Shown here one piece after another: positions 1 through 10,117 of a DNA stretch of 64,000 bases. Source of the DNA: Sacculina carcini (taxonomy: Eukaryota; Arthropoda; Thecostraca; Sacculinidae); assembly GCA_916048095.2 (NCBI GenBank), contig CAJZIA020000007.1:1-64000 (forward strand). The letters are read 5' to 3'. How positions within the stretch are numbered: position 1 is the stretch's first letter; each line of letters begins with the position of its first letter. The notes beneath the pieces are model-generated. The model was not told the origin of the DNA. It worked only from the letters and a program-made list of their open reading frames with translations, and searched no databases. The position numbers were made by a program, and so were the translations under genes.

Positions 1-69
1 CAGATCGAAGATCAGAACAAGCTTTGTTTTACTTTTCATCATTTCATTGTACTCAAAGTGTATACAAAT

Positions 70-215
70 ATATTTAGGGAGACACATACAGCGACTCTCT
101 GAATCTTTTGGGCGCTTCCGGTACATGGGGCCACCTTAGGGTTTGTAATAGTGCTTGCACTCTTCCCATGCTACTGGATTTGCCTGTTATTAATAATAAT
201 AATAATAATAATAAT
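70..215 (+). mobile_element. 3' end of an interspersed element with (AAT)n tail
   Basis: A stretch reading gcgcttccggtacatgggg and later ctactggatttgcctgttat runs into an AAT repeat. A diverged second example lies at 9465-9550 (ggacgctcccggtacatatg, then ctactggattagcctgtaat, then an AAT-like tail). Two dispersed, diverged copies sharing the same simple tail fit the 3' terminus of a SINE or a 5'-truncated LINE. The family is not identified. Block copies are at 14818-14963, 24150-24295 and 46255-46402. Confidence 0.5.
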
Positions 216-585
216 TTCAAATGTGATTACTACGAGTTTATATTCGAAATGGACCTGTGCATGCAATGGACGGTTATTTGTAGCGAGATGGAAAACACGT
301 TTGTTAGTGTGTGTGACTGTCAAGTGAGAAGTGTGATCCATTGTGTATAAACAGGTGCCTGTCCTGCTGTGTGTGCGTGTGTCGATGGTCCTGTAATTGC
401 AGTCCTTGTGACTGGTGTGTATTCGTTCGCGTATGCTCTTCCTGACTCTGTATTCTGTTTAGTCAATGTGGTTGTGTGTGTCCCACATTAAGCGTGTTTA
501 TTGTACATCGTCAGTGAAATGTATGGTGCAAAAGCTAGAAAACGTTACAAGCATAATTACTGCAAAATGATATGATCTAACTCAC

Positions 586-1016
586 CTTGGCTGAGTACCG
601 CAACGTTGGCGGTACCTGCGAAACGCTCGCTGAATTTTCACTGCAGCTTCGTTTTTCTGGGTCAGCTGCTTCCTGGTCCGATATCCTCGGAAAATCCTTT
701 GCAGTGTGCCAGCAGAATACTGCAGCCTCTGGTAGGGGCTTTTGTCGCTGTAATGCACACTGCCATGATTTTTTAATCCAAATGCAGGCCGCTCTGATGC
801 TGCATGTTCTTTCCTGCCAGCTGCTGCATTGCTAGGACGTCGGCTTCCACTTGCAATGGCACGGGTGTCGTTACCGCCCGGCTGGTGATACTGCACATAC
901 CGACTTCGCACGCTATATCCACTTAGTGCGTCATCGCTGGCTGAGTCTTGCTGCATCTCTTGTTGTCGGCGGTAATGGCACGGCGAACATCGGCCCGAAT
1001 TCTGCCGGTGAGTCAT
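586..1016 (-). CDS. IQ-kelch gene, copy 1: first coding exon only (gene leaves window)
   Basis: This minus-strand exon encodes 143 residues plus two bases. Two IQ motifs are visible near its end: LQRIFRGYRTR at residues 105-115 and IQRAFRRYRQR at 128-138, matching IQxxxRGxxxR and so probably binding calmodulin-like EF-hand proteins. The rest is a polar Ser/Arg/Gln-rich N-terminus. The ATG at 1016 has A at -3 and an in-frame TGA 24 bases upstream, so it is a credible start. The exon ends at a strong donor (CCAAG|gtgagt). The kelch exons of this copy would lie beyond position 1. An alternative acceptor just inside the exon (ccggcag|aattc) cannot be excluded, in which case an upstream exon exists. 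Confidence 0.65.
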
Positions 1017-1045
1017 TTTGTAATTGCCAATATTCGCTCAGGATC

Positions 1046-1690
1046 CTAGAGGCGAGATAAAAATCGGTGTCAACTCTCCGTGACGTGCGTGAATATTCAG
1101 AAAGCTAAAGTACTTCACTTTGATTGAGTATCAATATAAGTCTTGCGTGTAATTCGTTTGGTTATATCAACTGCTTATAGTCAACTGTAGAAAATATAAA
1201 CTAAATTGGAAAACACTATTTCAACAAATAACAGGGAATTATAAGCGGCACACACAATGCAAACTCTAAGAGCATTCCTAATTTACGCAAAATTTTTATA
1301 CAAGGGCCCAATAAACCTGACCTGAGTTGTTAGATTTGGCCTGCACAAACACAAAACAAAAACCACTCTGAAAAATCGTACATCACGTCTCGAAAGAAAA
1401 TCTGCCACAATATTTGTGTAATTCGTGTTGGTCATAATCACCATGACAACGGCGAAAACCCGCGATCATTTTTCATTCCAACATATATTCATCTATGTGC
1501 ATGCACTATGCATCTATGTACATGTTTGTTAACACATCATTTTCCTACATTTAAACATCTCGTTTTTATGTTTTTCATATTTTCACAAAAGCTTACAAGC
1601 ACAATTCATGAAACAACATGACAATTGCTTGTTTTTCATATTTTCACAAAAGCTCACTTCAACTTGTATAAAATACTTGACTTCAACAGT
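1046..1690. other. Non-coding interval of block A
   Basis: No coding or RNA gene was recognised. The only structure is a direct repeat of about 26 bp (tttttcatattttcacaaaa core) at roughly 1569 and 1630. Being upstream of the minus-strand IQ exon, this interval would hold the promoter or 5' untranslated exons of that gene copy. No TATA box was convincing. Confidence 0.4.
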
Positions 1691-2190
1691 TTAGTACGGT
1701 TGAACACAGCAGCTTTCATGTACCGAACATACAATAATATATTACCCAAGCCCTGCAGGCTTTATTTCAAGTAAACAAGAGACACCCGGACAAATTTGTA
1801 CAGAGGTTCCCGAGAACTCGAGCTAGACAGCAAAGCTTGGGCGTTAGAGGAGTAACCGTGTGGAATGAAATACAAAAATGCGTCAAACAAAGTAGGGCAT
1901 TGAAGACATTTAAAAAGAAATTCATTGAAGGGATGAATCAAGATAAATGTAAATAATCAGTGATGCTTCGACGTGTCGAGAGACGATCGACTGATTCAGC
2001 AGTGTGCCTATATTGGTTGTAATTATGTTTATCTTGTTGCGATGTCACTGTCTTTTTTGTACGTTGTCTTTATTCATTGTAAAGGGTCCACATGAAAAAA
2101 ACGCATGCTTATGTGGGTCCCTGTCACAACGATGGTGTAAATTATATGTTGGTGACAAATACATGATATGATATGATATTATTATTATTC
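1690..2190 (+). pseudogene. 5'-truncated LINE: ORF2 C-terminus and 3' end
   Basis: The plus strand reads as the conserved C-terminal tail of LINE ORF2: LNTAAFMYRTYNNILP, then after a frameshift near 1765 LFQVNKRHPDKFVQRFPRTR, GVTVWNEI and ALKTFKKKFIEG, ending in a stop near 1956. About 200 bp of 3' UTR follow, finishing in a short ATGAT-type repeat (2160-2180). This is a dead, 5'-truncated insertion. The tail pattern is of the CR1/L2-like or I-like kind; the clade is not fixed. Copies: 16438-17067, 25770-26399, 47875-48374. Confidence 0.65.
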
Positions 2191-2336
2191 TTGTAATCAA
2201 TATCAATTTATAATTATTTATACTAGTTATTATCATTATTATTACTAAATACATTACCAAGATGGAATGCAAAGATCGTGAACGCCATAAATAACACGTA
2301 TCTAATGCAAAAATTACATCTCACGATAATTAACTG

Positions 2337-2628
2337 TCTGTGTGTGTGTTTGTGTGTATGTGTGTATGTGTGTGTATGTATGTGTGTGTGTGTGTGTGTG
2401 TTTGTGCTCATGTGTGCGTATGTGTGTGTGTATGTGTATGTGTACGTGTATGTGCATGTGTGTTTATGTGTGTATGTGTATGTGTGTGTCTATGTGTGTA
2501 TGTGTATGTGTGTGCTTATGTGTGTATGTGTGTGCTTATGTGTGTATGTGTGTTTATGTGTGTATGTGTATCTGTGTGTTTATGTGTGTATGTGTATGTG
2601 TGTGCTTATATGTGTATGCGTGTGTGTA
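2337..2628 (+). repeat. Compound (TG)n/(TGTA)n microsatellite
   Basis: About 290 bp of TG with interspersed TGTA, TGCT and TGTTTA interruptions. All three plus frames are open because the repeat lacks stops; these Cys/Val-rich readings are not genes. Copies at 17214-17505, 26546-26837 and 48521-48812 have the same interruption pattern, which confirms block duplication rather than independent expansion. Confidence 0.95.
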
Positions 2629-2630
2629 AT

Positions 2631-3769
2631 AGACCTCACAAATGCGCCTGGAAATTAGCACATTTGCTATTATGTATAAGCCATGTCTGGATGCATATGA
2701 AACATTACATCTGTATTTGATCAACTTCAATTTGAAATGCTTGCACAGTAACAAAACACAAAAATGACTGTAATATTGTCCATTTTTATGGTAACTTCTG
2801 CGTTTCTACCAATTCACAAGCAAAATAAGCGTTGCAAAAAGTAACAATTCACTACAAATGTGTGTGTATGCAATCAGTTGCACTATACTTTTCATTGAGG
2901 TATATGTGTTGTAATTGACTAGGCATATAATGGTTAATGATTCCATACAATTGACCAACTGAGTCAACTTTGAACAATAATGCATGATGGCTGTCATCCC
3001 CCCGAGCCTCGACAACAATCTATGCCCATGGCATTGCATTATATTTTTCACAAAATACATTTTAAGTGAGGGCAAATTGCAATAATTTGTGACTGACTTA
3101 AAAAACCAAAACAATAGTACTCTAGCCTAAGGTGAACAACACTATTGAGATTGTCAGTAAGTTTGCATGATTTTTTTAAGTAATATGTTGAAAACTCACC
3201 TGGAAAAATGTATGTCAAATTGTTCAATTATCCAATAATTGGTGGGATTTTCCAGAGTTCAGCATTCAAGCAGCTTCACCAACACTTCGTAATGCTCAAC
3301 TAACATTTCGAAATAATTTAGTGAGTTACTTGCCAAAAGTATTTATTCACAAATGTACTACTTTGCCTATAGTTGAATGGAAACAAAATATTTGAAAAAT
3401 TGACCGTTTCTCATCGAAATCTACAAAAACAGGTATTAACTGAATATTTATTAAACAGAAGAACGTGATTGTTGCATGAAGATTCTTTCAGTTTATAAAA
3501 TTCATATTTAATGTGCGATAATTATGTAATATTTATATTTAGTTCTTTATATAATCCCTATAACAATCTCTAGGAACAAGAAATATAACTATTTAAGGAT
3601 TGGCCGAGCCTATGGCGTGTTCATCACGTTGCATCATTATTGTGATGTCAACTGTACGCGGAAATGCATGCGACACATCAAAATCACATAAACTGCACGC
3701 AATCTTGCGTCATCGTGTGTCCGCTGCAACCAATTCACTCTTCATCTTTCCACGAGTAAATGCGTCATC

Positions 3770-3770
<1 letters not shown>
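2631..3770. other. Non-coding interval of block A
   Basis: No gene was recognised on either strand. A plus-strand stretch at about 3250-3390 (TLRNAQLTFRNNLVSYLP) vaguely resembles a retroelement-derived reading but is too short to assign. Sequence at 2899-3014 is the source of a templated insertion seen in copies 2 and 3 of this block. Confidence 0.4.
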
Positions 3771-3828
<58 letters not shown>

Positions 3829-3849
3829 ATACATACATACACACACACT
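3771..3849 (+). repeat. (CA)n microsatellite, block A copy 1
   Basis: CA repeat with a few ACAT interruptions, directly abutting the 3' side of the dead reverse-transcriptase relic. Copies at 18648-18723, 27980-28058 and 49954-50038 differ by a few dinucleotides. Confidence 0.95.
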
Positions 3850-3879
3850 GGTAGCACATGCACAAAGGTATTGCACATT

Positions 3880-4705
3880 ATATCTGTCGAGAACTTGTTT
3901 TATTGAAAATATATACACATTATAGAGAAGGGGACCAAGAACTGAGCCCTGCGGAACACCAGACATCAGAGGGAAACTCTGGCTCTGGACTGCATTCACA
4001 ATAACTGTTTGCGAGCGATCTTTGAGGTAAACTCGAAGAAGCGAGAGTGCACCTCCAGATATACCGCAGCTTGATAAATCTTGCAGCAATATTTCGTGGC
4101 TCACAGTATCAAAAGCCGACGAAAAATCAAGCTGCATAAGAATAACATTCTGGCCACGTAGGAGCGCAGACAGGAAGTAATTGTATGTACACAACAACGA
4201 GTTGGCACACGAGTGATGGTTTCTGAACCCTGATTGCTGAGGTAGAAACAGATGATTTTCTTCCAGGAAAGAAGACAACTGCTCATACATAGCCGATTCA
4301 AGGAGCTTTGATACCCATGGAATTTGCGACACAGGCCTATAATTGTTCAGACACTTCGCGTCCAGTCCAGTTCGTTTCAAAATAGGAGAAATAATTGCTT
4401 CTTTCAATGCTAAAAACTTATTATGAACAAAGCTGGTATTTACAAGATAGACAATGAACGGCACAATGAGCACTACAAGCGATTTGATACGGCTATATTT
4501 AATCGGATCCAAGAGATTGACCTTCATACTAGTGTTGTTGACTAGTTGCAGACAGGAGTTGTAATCAATTGGCTGGAAACAAGTGAGGCTCTGAGAGCAG
4601 TCAGGTGTAATACTTGCATATCTTTTGTTGTCCGTAACCTGGATAGAACCATGCAATCTAATGATTTTTTCTTGAAGAAAAATACGGAAACTATCCGGCA
4701 TGTGA
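3880..4705 (-). pseudogene. CR1/L2-like LINE reverse-transcriptase fragment, copy 1
   Basis: The minus strand encodes the linker and first half of a LINE RT in one open frame: FLQEKIIRLHGSI and SLTCFQPIDYNS (linker, compare the L2-type SFQP motif), LLDPIKYSRIKS, then NYRPVSQIPWVSKLLE, LPQQSGFRNHHS, MQLDFSSAFDTVSH (catalytic block A) and SGVPQGSVLGPLLY (block B). Block C (YADD) is lost, reading LCACATS before the frame enters the CA tract. Endonuclease and C-terminus are absent, so the fragment is inactive. The open frame continues upstream only into the adjoining MITE. It stays open because the duplications are young, not through selection. Confidence 0.85.
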
Positions 4706-4719
4706 GCTTCATTCTCGGG

Positions 4720-5019
4720 ATGCGCATTGCGCCAGGATTTCGTTTGATGGGGCTGTGGGGGGCTAAGGAAAAAGTTGTGGGGGCTAAGAAAAATGTTGAG
4801 GGGTATTGGCGAAACATGAAGAACTACACTCGAACGCTGACTACATAATATTATAATAAGGGACTGGGGCACACTGATTCAGTCCTCGAACTTGAACCAA
4901 AATTACAGGACTTCATTTACAATGGTTAGAAATATTAATGTCCATTATTATGATTTGGGGGGGGTAGGGGGGCTTCAGTACCCGCAAGCCCCTCCTTGCC
5001 GCCGCCACTGCAGACAGGC
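4720..5019 (+). mobile_element. hAT-like MITE (CAGTGGCG-type ends), block B copy 1
   Basis: The right end reads ccttgccgccgccactg, the inverse of a CAGTGGCGGCGGCAAGG terminus; the left end is a degenerate cattgcgccagg. Internally there are G-rich strings such as ggggggctaagg on the left and C-rich cagtacccgcaagcccct on the right, shared with elements at 12273-12458 and 14271-14400. CAGTGGCG termini are typical of hAT-derived MITEs. No target duplication was confirmed. Copies: 28929-29228, 50914-51219, 54514-54819, and the right part inverted at 37277-37345. Confidence 0.55.
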
Positions 5020-5130
5020 GCGCTTGGCCATGACTGCTCCACGCGCCCCTACAAGACGTCACACCACTCCCGACAACACCTCAAACACGACTCCACACTC
5101 ACACCGTCACACACACACACACACACACAT

Positions 5131-5157
5131 CAGCGGCGACCGAGTGACCGGCTCGCC
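5131..5157 (+). repeat. GC-rich palindromic motif at the B/C boundary
   Basis: The motif cggcgaccgagtgaccggc follows a CA tract. Related strings recur at 9936-9967, 29340-29456, 32590-32698, 51334-51450, 54934-55050 and 62473-62504. Here it is interrupted by gccaaaagtcggaccggc and the sequence passes into a TGTC repeat. It can fold on itself (gcggcga pairing with tcgccgc in the fuller copies). Confidence 0.6.
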
Positions 5158-5182
5158 AAAAGTCGGACCGGCAAAAGTCCTG

Positions 5183-5190
5183 TCTGTCTA

Positions 5191-5234
<44 letters not shown>
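5183..5234 (+). repeat. (TGTC)n microsatellite, short allele
   Basis: About 13 TGTC units with one TATC unit. The equivalent locus at 37360-38030 holds more than 150 units. Flanking sequence on the right (tttcattttcatg) is the same in both places. Confidence 0.95.
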
Positions 5235-5235
<1 letters not shown>

Positions 5236-5446
5236 TTCATTTTCATGTTTTCCATCTATTTTTGCCACAAGACACAAAAACAAAATACAGAAAAAATAGG
5301 CGTGATGCTAATATTAACATGCACTGGGTTTTTGGATGTTTGCTGCTCCCTTGACGTTTCTTAATATACTTCAGCAATTCTCAATGAAATCTTTTTAATA
5401 CACTTTTTGAATGCTGACATTGATCGAGACATTTTTATTGGTCTTT

Positions 5447-5716
5447 TTAATTGGTTCTATAGTTATATTCTGCTGTGAAAAAACACATTTTTCTGGCTTT
5501 TGTTCGTGTGTAGGATAATATGAAACTGTCAGGATGTCTGTGGTTTTTTAAAAATGCATTCTGAATATTAAAGAGTAAAGGACCTTGAAAAGCGGAGAAC
5601 ATTTTAATTAGGGTGCAGAGATAAATATGATCTCTAAATTTGACGATATTTAGTTTTTTTAAAAGTGGTGAGGTGATGTCGTGATATTTTTTACTACTTA
5701 TTATTAGGGATGTCAA
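5447..5716 (-). pseudogene. Degraded LINE ORF2 C-terminal fragment, copy 1
   Basis: The minus-strand reading ISSKKYHDITSPLLKKLNI followed by VKFRDHIYLCTLIKMF matches the conserved post-RT region of many non-LTR retrotransposons (pattern YxDHTxPLFKKLNIL...). No RT or endonuclease domain adjoins it. A relic; the clade is not assigned. Copy 2 lies at 38243-38512; in the third block C this part is lost in the assembly gap. Confidence 0.55.
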
Positions 5717-5717
5717 A

Positions 5718-5911
5718 AGTTAATAAAGTTACTTTTTCACCTAAAGGTCACTTTTTCATAAGCTACCTAAAACTGCATAAAAAGGTTGGGTACGATCATT
5801 ATAAAAAAGTTATTAGGTTACCAAAAGTTACTTTTTCATCGTTAGGCTACATATTTTTGCTTTAAGGTTACTTTTCATCGTCAGGTTACCTTGTGTTATT
5901 TTTCTTGTTAT
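5718..5911 (+). repeat. Degenerate tandem repeat, (a)ggttactttttcat units
   Basis: Units resembling aaaagttactttttcatcgt and aaggttacttttcatcgtca recur about six times with 20-45 bp spacing. Also present at 38514-38706, and partly at 58267-58395 just right of the gap. Confidence 0.6.
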
Positions 5912-7806
5912 TAGGTAAGTTTTCCACCAAGTTTGGTGACTTCTTGCAGATAAGAGGCACAAAAACGGTATATATGACGATAAAATAGAAAAAGAGATGG
6001 AATATTATGTCTGAAGATCAAGAAATGTCAAAATGTATGCTGTTAAGACTTAGCAATTGATAATCACCTTAATACGAGTATCTGTGATACTCGATATTTA
6101 TACCTTTTTGGGTACGCAGGATAGGGTCATTGCATTTTAGGAAATGTCCACGAACCAGAGGATGTCGTGATATGTTTGGAGCGATAGTACGATGTGTGAG
6201 CTCTCTATACCAGATAAGTAAGTAATATTTGAATGAGCATTCAAATTTGAGCGACAAGCAAGAATTATGATGTTGTTGATTTTGCAAATATTTTAACAAC
6301 ATTCTACTTGAAACTTAATAAAAGAAGGAATTACTCACATAATAACGGAAATTGTAGACAGATACCAGAATAAGAGCGTGAGCAACGAGTGGCAGTCTTT
6401 CAGTGATATAATCGCTGAATGAAACCTCGATGATCATATGTAAGCGTGTTCGTGCTGACACACATGTACAAGTGAGACGTGCGCTTCAATGCGTGCGTGT
6501 GTATGCGGTGAAAGTTCGTCCAGTTTCGTGGCCTGATTATTGGTGTGATTCGAAGCTCACCAGCCGAATATAAATAAAACGTTTTTCACAACTGTGTTAC
6601 ATCAATATAGTTAAGTTGAGTGCCAAAATTACTCGGCACACATCGACTCATTAAATGTCATTGGAAAAAATTAAATGTCATAAAGCTGCCACCGAAATGA
6701 CTGACATAAAAATATGTGTCAAGATCTAAGAAGCAGAAAAATATATTGCAATTCATATCAAAATACTATTATTCGTGTTTTTGGTTCATAAAATCACTTG
6801 CCGAAATTTGAGATGTGTAAGAAAATAAAATTGTGTGTCAAAATTTGGAGTATGACCAAATAACACATAAATTAAAGCACTATATATCATATTTAATTAA
6901 TTATAATATATATATTGCGCATTCATTGAATATATTCAGATATTTACACGCAAACACTGACCCGTTTTGTGAATTTAAAAACCCTCTCGAACCCTTTTGA
7001 TTAATTCAAAACCTATTCATATATATAACCCTTCGGAAGACTGAATTTTTTAGCCTGTAGTAATTCTGTCTATTAAGCCCCGTTGGGAACGTGGGAGTAA
7101 AATTTTGAATTCAATGATGGGCTTAATGGGTGGGACCAACTGTATTTCATGTTTCAACTCCTTATCTTCAATGATAAGCTATTATAATCGCATGCATTGG
7201 TTGAACATCAAGCATTAGTGTTTGTAAATTAATTATTATACGTAATATAATTATTTGAACTATACGCATGTATCCATATGAAACTACTGTATGTATATCA
7301 AACTATACCGACGACTTCAGGCGTTCTCTCTGTCATGAATTTCACAGCATTGAATCAAAGCTACAATTCCGTGACACGAGGCAAGCAACACTGGGCCTCG
7401 CAAAACTCACCCTCAACTATCTCTCTAGCGCAATAACTGCCCTATACGCACCGGCTGGCCCCGCATGACACATCAAGTTCACAAGAATAAGCACTCAAAT
7501 TTAGTTTATAAGCAACACAAGCTGCGGGTTGAGCATCATTAACATAGGAAAAAGCTCTATCCAGAGCAAGCTTGGAAAGACACAAAACGAATACACAAAA
7601 CAAAATATATTATTCAAACATAAATACGACAATCGTAAGTTACTAAGCATCGTGTGCTACAGCTACAAGTGTATATCAGGTGGCTGAATATACGCAAGAA
7701 ATAGGCAAAATTCATATAACCGAAGTTAAGTATATCACAAATTAATTCAATTACTGAAACACGAAACTCATTTGGTATTTACATTAGCAGTATATGCTTA
7801 ATATGA
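5912..7806. other. Non-coding interval of block C
   Basis: No gene was identified. Weak exon-like signals occur on the minus strand near 6200-6440 (described separately). Sequence is AT-rich with several short poly-A/T runs. The identical interval is at 38708-40602 and 58390-60284. Confidence 0.4.
6339..6437 (-). other. Candidate short exon (speculative)
   Basis: A 33-codon reading starts with ATG at 6437 (MIIEVSFSDYITERLPLVAH at its N-terminus), has an in-frame stop upstream, and ends exactly at a strong donor, TTATTAT|gtgagt. A good acceptor follows on the same strand near 6211 (cttatctggtatag). Splicing there would add about 25 codons before a stop. No homology was recognised, so this may be chance. 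Present in all three copies of block C. Confidence 0.15.
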
Positions 7807-7814
7807 TCTACTGA

Positions 7815-8053
7815 CGGTGGCGGATCCAGAATGCAATTTTGGAGGAGCTGAATTAATGTTGGGGGGCTGAATCTTGGGGGTGATCACTATCACTGCATGC
7901 ATCACTATGCAACGTCTTTGTCATAATGCTTATATCAAGAAATTATACAGAAAAATATTTTTCTTGACCTTTTGTAGTGAATATCGTGGTTATGAGGAGT
8001 TAATCGAAACATTTTTTTCTTCACCCCCTGAATTCCCCCTGGATCCGCCTGTG
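7815..8053 (+). mobile_element. 239-bp hAT-type MITE with 8-bp target duplication, copy 1
   Basis: The left end is cggtggcggatccag and the right end, reversed, is cacaggcggatccag, so both derive from a CAGTGGCGGATCCAG terminus. The element is flanked by a perfect 8-bp direct repeat TCTACTGA (7807-7814 and 8054-8061). Terminal repeats of this form with 8-bp duplications are the hallmark of hAT transposons. There is no coding capacity, so it is a non-autonomous element. Copies at 40611-40849 and 60293-60531 moved with block C, not by transposition. Confidence 0.9.
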
Positions 8054-8639
8054 TCTACTGATTATTGAAATGTTACATGGGCGACCAGTAAGCCAATCAA
8101 TTACAACTAGTTTGCTGAAAATATAACTTGTGAAAGATGCACCCTACCTAGTGTGCCTCAGAAGATGTTTGGGTCGGTAGCTTTTTAGTTATGTAAATTT
8201 TTAGTTAAAAATTGTAGTTGTGTAAAAATTTATACAACTACAATTTTTACAAGCTACACTGTTTGCAAGCTATATAAATACCAACTTTTTGAGAACATAA
8301 TAATTCAGCGTGGAAAACTGAAATACAAAATTAAGTACGACACCAGAAAATTGCCACCGTCGACAAAGAAACAAAAGATAAAAAACAGAAAAAATCTCAC
8401 CTTCCAAGACTGATCCGTCAATGCGCGTGTACGAATTCAGGACCAATGTGAACGAAAGCAATGAAGCGCACCAAGGGGGTGACCAATCGAAACAGCGATA
8501 ATGAATAACAATAGGATAAAAAATTAATCAAATACGCCACCGAAAACCCCAACCACAATGCCAAAGTTAATGAAATGTCATTGAAAGAGCGAAATCGAAT
8601 GTTGTTTATTATTAATTTACATATTTATTCATATTTTAT
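8054..8639. other. Non-coding interval with one 16-bp hairpin
   Basis: It contains a perfect hairpin (taaaaattgtagttgt at 8206-8221 pairing with 8234-8249, 12-nt loop). On the minus strand a possible donor (ttggaag|gtgaga near 8400) follows two inverted CCAAT motifs; too weak to call a promoter or exon. Confidence 0.35.
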
Positions 8640-9060
8640 GTTATTTATTTTCTATTGATTCATATTTAATATTGTTTATTTTCTATTAATTCATATTTAT
8701 TTATATATTTTTATTGATTGGTATTCACTGTTAATTATACTCTATTGAGTAATATTTATTGTTATATTACTTATTTATGTTGTTGTTTTCCTATTATTTA
8801 TTTAATCGAATCAATTGTTGGTTATTTATTTAGTCTTGCTTTTATTTATTTTTGTTTAATATTTAATTATATTATATTTAATATATATTTATATTATATT
8901 TAATTTATATTTATATTATATTTAATTTATATTTATATTATATTTAATTTATATTTATATTATATTTAATTTATATTTATATTATATTATATTTAATTTA
9001 TATTATATTTTATTTAATTTATATTATATTATATTATATATTTACATTATATTTAATAAT
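8640..9060 (+). repeat. AT-rich minisatellite, copy 1
   Basis: The core at 8866-9060 consists of about 22-bp units built from atatttaatttatatttata. Comparison of flanking positions shows that the 41.7-kb copy is 22 bp shorter (one unit) and the 61.4-kb copy about 60 bp longer, so repeat number varies between paralogues. Confidence 0.9.
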
Positions 9061-9464
9061 TATATTATTCATTGAGGAGCGTGGGCGAAATGACATTATG
9101 CAGTGTTAAAGGTTAAATGGTTGAATGCCTAAGAGGCAGCTGCTACACGGGAAGAAGCCGAAGCTTATGAACACACAGGCGTGCCCCGTGCAGCTCGTTG
9201 CCACCGCAGAATCGACCCTCTCCACGCTATGGCACCACAAGGACGTAAGACGTATTAGAGAGGGCCACCTCCCCAGAATGCATGGCACAACTCATGACTG
9301 ATATCTGGTACCATACTGTGGGATTGAAGAATTCGCCCAATGAAATTCTGCTCCGCCGGTTCTGTCATCGGATGATTTTTTTATATATCTATTATTTTGT
9401 TTCCCAACTCTCTATAGAATTCCTTACTTTTTGAACTCTATTTCTCTTTCTCATCCCTTGGACG
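9061..9464. other. Non-coding interval, possibly body of a short interspersed element
   Basis: This GC-richer segment lies directly upstream of the element tail at 9465-9550 and may be part of the same insertion. No open frame with recognised content. Also at 41835-42238 and 61600-62002. Confidence 0.35.
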
Positions 9465-9550
9465 CTCCCGGTACATATGGTCACCGCAGGGTGGTAATAG
9501 TGTGCTTGCACTTTTCCATGCTACTGGATTAGCCTGTAATTAATAATATT
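9465..9550 (+). mobile_element. Interspersed-element 3' tail, diverged relative of 70-215
   Basis: It shares the cggtacat, accgcagggt and ctactggatt...cctgtaattaat core with the element at 70-215 and ends in an AAT-like tail. Other block C copies: 42239-42322, 62003-62086. Confidence 0.5.
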
Positions 9551-9935
9551 AACAAACAAGAGTGAGCACAGAACCTCACTGACACATCGAATCATCGTTT
9601 AAAAGACACTCACCTTACCTGTTCCAAACAAACACACTAAATGAAGGACAGCGGTCACACAAAACTACTTCCTTGCGTACACATACAAACATGCACACAC
9701 ACACACATGTTCGTATGAATTACTTGTGAAGAGTGCACACTTGTGCATTATGTTCTTATTTTTTACGGCACAATGCACGTTTATTTTACACCATATTCAA
9801 TACACAGTCAAAACATGAGTGATTGCGTATAGTAAGAGTGTGTGAGAGATAGTGTCTGAGTTCGTGAACGTCTTAGTGTGCTTGTGTTTGTGTAACACTT
9901 TGTGCGATTTTGCGTGTCAAGTGTACATGCCCCGT

Positions 9936-9967
9936 GGCGGCGAGCAAGTGACCAGCTCGCCGCTGAT
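9936..9967 (+). repeat. GC-rich palindromic motif, block D start
   Basis: The strings cggcgagcaagtgaccagc and tcgccgctgattgg form an imperfect inverted repeat (ggcgagc against gctcgcc). In the second block C copy the sequence departs from this arrangement exactly here (42710), giving a fold-back hairpin. Confidence 0.6.
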
Positions 9968-10117
9968 TGGTCGAAAATGCGGGTGTTTGAACTGGGCCTG
10001 TGTGTGTGTTCGCGTATGGACGGTGCATGTATCGTGTTGTGGGAGTCGTGTTCGTGGTCTGGTCGTGTTGTGATGTCTTGTAGGCGCGCGTGAGGCAGTG
10101 GTGCTGACGCGAGCCCG

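Larger units (their letters stand above)
1..4719 (+). repeat. Segmental duplication block A, copy 1
   Basis: This block recurs at 14749-19444, 24081-28928 and 46186-50913 with near-identical sequence; position 1 aligns to 14749, 24081 and about 46186. It holds the IQ exon of the IQ-kelch gene, a LINE 3' relic, a long TG tract, a CA tract and a reverse-transcriptase relic. Copies 2 and 3 share a 137-bp insertion that copies 1 and 4 lack, so 2 and 3 are the youngest pair. The left edge is the window edge, not a biological boundary. Confidence 0.9.
5236..9935 (+). repeat. Segmental duplication block C, copy 1
   Basis: This 4.7-kb block recurs at 38031-42710 and, from position 5788 onward, at 58267-62472. 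It contains a LINE relic, a degenerate TTACTTTTTCA repeat, a 239-bp MITE, an AT minisatellite and an element tail. No complete gene was recognised. Copy length differs mainly in the AT minisatellite. Confidence 0.9.

Noticed and set aside
2278..2720. Cys/Val-rich open frames of up to 126 codons (and copies)
   Set aside because: Translations of the TG/TGTA microsatellite in three frames; no start context or homology.
3742..4872. 376-codon open frame as a host gene
   Set aside because: It is a MITE end fused to a LINE RT fragment and a CA tract; the catalytic YADD and other domains are missing.
5131..5157. Parvovirus-like terminal repeat, because of GAGTGACC/GCGAGC strings
   Set aside because: The resemblance is only short GC-rich repeats; no viral genes, no nicking site arrangement, and the motif is embedded in a dispersed host repeat.
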